23,736 nt of DNA from a virus. Positions 22,494 to 23,736 of the stretch are shown here, piece by piece (within the stretch, counting starts at the first letter, position 1; each line of letters starts with the position of its first letter). Below the pieces are notes generated by a model that was not told where the DNA came from, made no database searches, and worked only from the letters and a program-made list of their open reading frames with translations. A program made the translations under genes and the position numbers. The stretch is from IMG/VR virus record IMGVR_UViG_3300025168_000680, positions 1 to 23,736 of that record, one strand, 5' to 3'.

Positions 22494-23736
22494 TTATTGC
22501 CTCGGAACGGAGCTTCTAAGCTCCAAAACATCTTGCTTACCGGCAGCTTGAGGGCCAAACTTTTGTTCAGCTTGTTGAATAATGGACCGACCTGCTGGTG
22601 TGCTTCGGAGTGCATTAGTAATTGGTATCAGCCCCTTATGAACACCATACAACACCATATCATCATTACCTGTAATTGTAAGGTTATCTTTTTTAGCCGC
22701 AGTTTTTATCTCGTAGTTTCGGCGTGTGTCGTCTGCGGCGTTCTTAAAGAATTTTGTTATTTGACTGTCCCTTCTTAAATTAGCAGTCTCCTGCTTGAGC
22801 ATTTGGTTGTCCAAAGCAAAGGAACTTGTTGCCCTGCCCTGAATAGCCATTACAGAAGCCTTAATAGCCTCCGCTCTAAGCAACTCATCAGACTTGCCTT
22901 TGTTTTTAGGGTCTGCCCTCAAAATGGCAAAATTAGAGGTTGTTAGCTCATCAACCGCCCTTCGGTCAGCATCCGTTTTAACTGTAGCTACAGCTAATTG
23001 AGTTGCTCTATTTTCCGCAGCGCTCTCAATCTTGGCCTTCTCTACCGCCAAAGCCTGTGCAGAAGCACGGGCTTTCCCTGCCAACTCCAAGGTTTTTGCG
23101 GCCCTGTTTTCATCTCCCTTTATCTCAGCCTCTCTGGCTTGCATTAGCCTAACTTGAGCTTTTCTAGCCTCTTCTCTTTGAGCGGCGTCAAGCGTTGCAA
23201 TGTCCATGTCTAGCTTAGACATATCTTTGATCAAAGACAGACCCTGCTTTTTCACTTGCTCATTGCCAGCCGTGTATCCAATCATAGCGTTTGTTAACGC
23301 AACAAGAGTTGGCTGGTTACCCTTTAGTACAGCAGCCGCTGCCGTCATGAATGGCAATCCGCTGTTATCGAGAGCTTTAATTCTATTTTCATATTCTGAT
23401 CGAATATCCTTCATGCCTTTAGGGACGGCGTCTCTTTCCTTTTCTTCTTTGAACGTAGCCTCAAGGTCTTTGGTGATTTTCTTTCTAGCCTCTGAGTTGT
23501 CGGGCAGAAGACCACCATATATTTTATTGAAACTTTCTATTGTATCAACATTGCCAATCTCAACGGCTTTGGCCCCTGAGCCTAAGCGCTGACCAAGACC
23601 GGGTACAGTTACCCCCGGAAGAGCCGCCCCAGCGCCCGGAGCACCGCGAGGAGTAACGCCCGGAACAGCGCCCTGAGCATTCCCCCTAGACGAGCTTGTT
23701 GCTTCTCTAACAGTAACTTCGTCCCCCGCAGTAGCA
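22494..23736 (-). CDS. Ala-rich coiled-coil structural-type protein, 5' end outside window
   Basis: The frame is open through the window edge, so the true start is beyond 23736; 413 residues are visible. The outermost part is rich in Gly, Pro and Ala (GVTPRGAPGAG). A long helical middle is rich in Ala, Lys and Glu (EEARKAQVRLMQAREAE), with the look of a long coiled coil. The C-terminus has NDDMVLYGVHKGL and a Gln/Arg-rich end. No family is recognised. It lies six bases upstream of the giant gene in the same orientation, so a second internal virion protein is the likeliest reading; an ATG at 23414 is in frame but has no reason to be the true start. Confidence 0.65.
   Translation of the reverse strand, partial: ATAGDEVTVREATSSSRGNAQGAVPGVTPRGAPGAGAALPGVTVPGLGQRLGSGAKAVEIGNVDTIESFNKIYGGLLPDNSEARKKITKDLEATFKEEKERDAVPKGMKDIRSEYENRIKALDNSGLPFMTAAAAVLKGNQPTLVALTNAMIGYTAGNEQVKKQGLSLIKDMSKLDMDIATLDAAQREEARKAQVRLMQAREAEIKGDENRAAKTLELAGKARASAQALAVEKAKIESAAENRATQLAVATVKTDADRRAVDELTTSNFAILRADPKNKGKSDELLRAEAIKASVMAIQGRATSSFALDNQMLKQETANLRRDSQITKFFKNAADDTRRNYEIKTAAKKDNLTITGNDDMVLYGVHKGLIPITNALRSTPAGRSIIQQAEQKFGPQAAGKQDVLELRSSVPRQ

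Noticed and set aside
1-23736. Integrase, att sites, CRISPR arrays or insertion sequences
   Set aside because: I looked for recombinase signatures, regularly spaced repeats and terminal inverted repeats and saw none.

Overview
The window looks like part of the genome of a tailed bacteriophage (Caudoviricetes), probably of a Gram-negative host. The evidence is tightly packed genes with 1-50 nt overlaps, a T7/Twinkle-style primase-helicase, a RusA resolvase, an annealing protein with a RecB-like nuclease, a lysis cassette (M15 endolysin, 3-TM holin, lipoprotein) and a 3070-residue multidomain 'polyvalent' virion-type protein. Lipoboxes suit a Gram-negative envelope, and the holin resembles the GTA/alphaproteobacterial phage type; a marine or alphaproteobacterial host is an inference. 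I see no rRNA, tRNA, CRISPR array, insertion sequence, integrase or att site.

Layout. (1) 1-4137, plus strand: the tail of one gene, an intrinsic terminator, a DUF3150 protein and a CobT-like zincin/VWA protein, then a run of very small genes (three tiny Cys-rich zinc proteins, two small membrane proteins, a ribbon-helix-helix regulator) broken by about 210 nt of noncoding, hairpin-rich sequence (3558-3768). (2) 4143-6309, minus strand: RusA resolvase then primase-helicase. (3) 6341-9929, plus strand: PD-(D/E)XK nuclease, small lipoprotein, Sak3/DUF1071 annealing protein, SSB-like protein, HNH nuclease, an unknown protein, a DUF6378 protein and an RHH protein. (4) 10101-23736, minus strand: in transcription order, a truncated Ala-rich coiled-coil protein, the 3070-aa giant, endolysin, two small membrane proteins, holin, lipoprotein, TM/coiled-coil protein, an AspH-like 2-oxoglutarate oxygenase, a small HNH-like basic protein and a zinc-ribbon protein. 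A strong hairpin with a T-tract in the minus direction (9935-9963) closes this unit. The 137 nt at 9964-10100 hold no gene I can support.

How they work together. Blocks 2 and 3 supply replication and recombination: unwinding and priming, end resection, ssDNA coating, strand annealing and junction cleavage. Block 4 is late: virion proteins followed directly by host lysis. Block 1 is early or accessory and includes a chelatase-like AAA/DUF3150/VWA set of unsettled role.

Main non-obvious signals: a 12-nt core GTTAAAATTAAC found four times, all in the same orientation, three of them in tiny intergenic gaps and two of those extending to an identical 20-mer before two plus-strand units; repeated K[FY]SL junction motifs that divide the giant protein into modules; a DNA-glycosylase-like helix-hairpin-helix and a HExxH zincin inside that protein; a structured noncoding region; and an 89-nt overlap between two conserved small genes.
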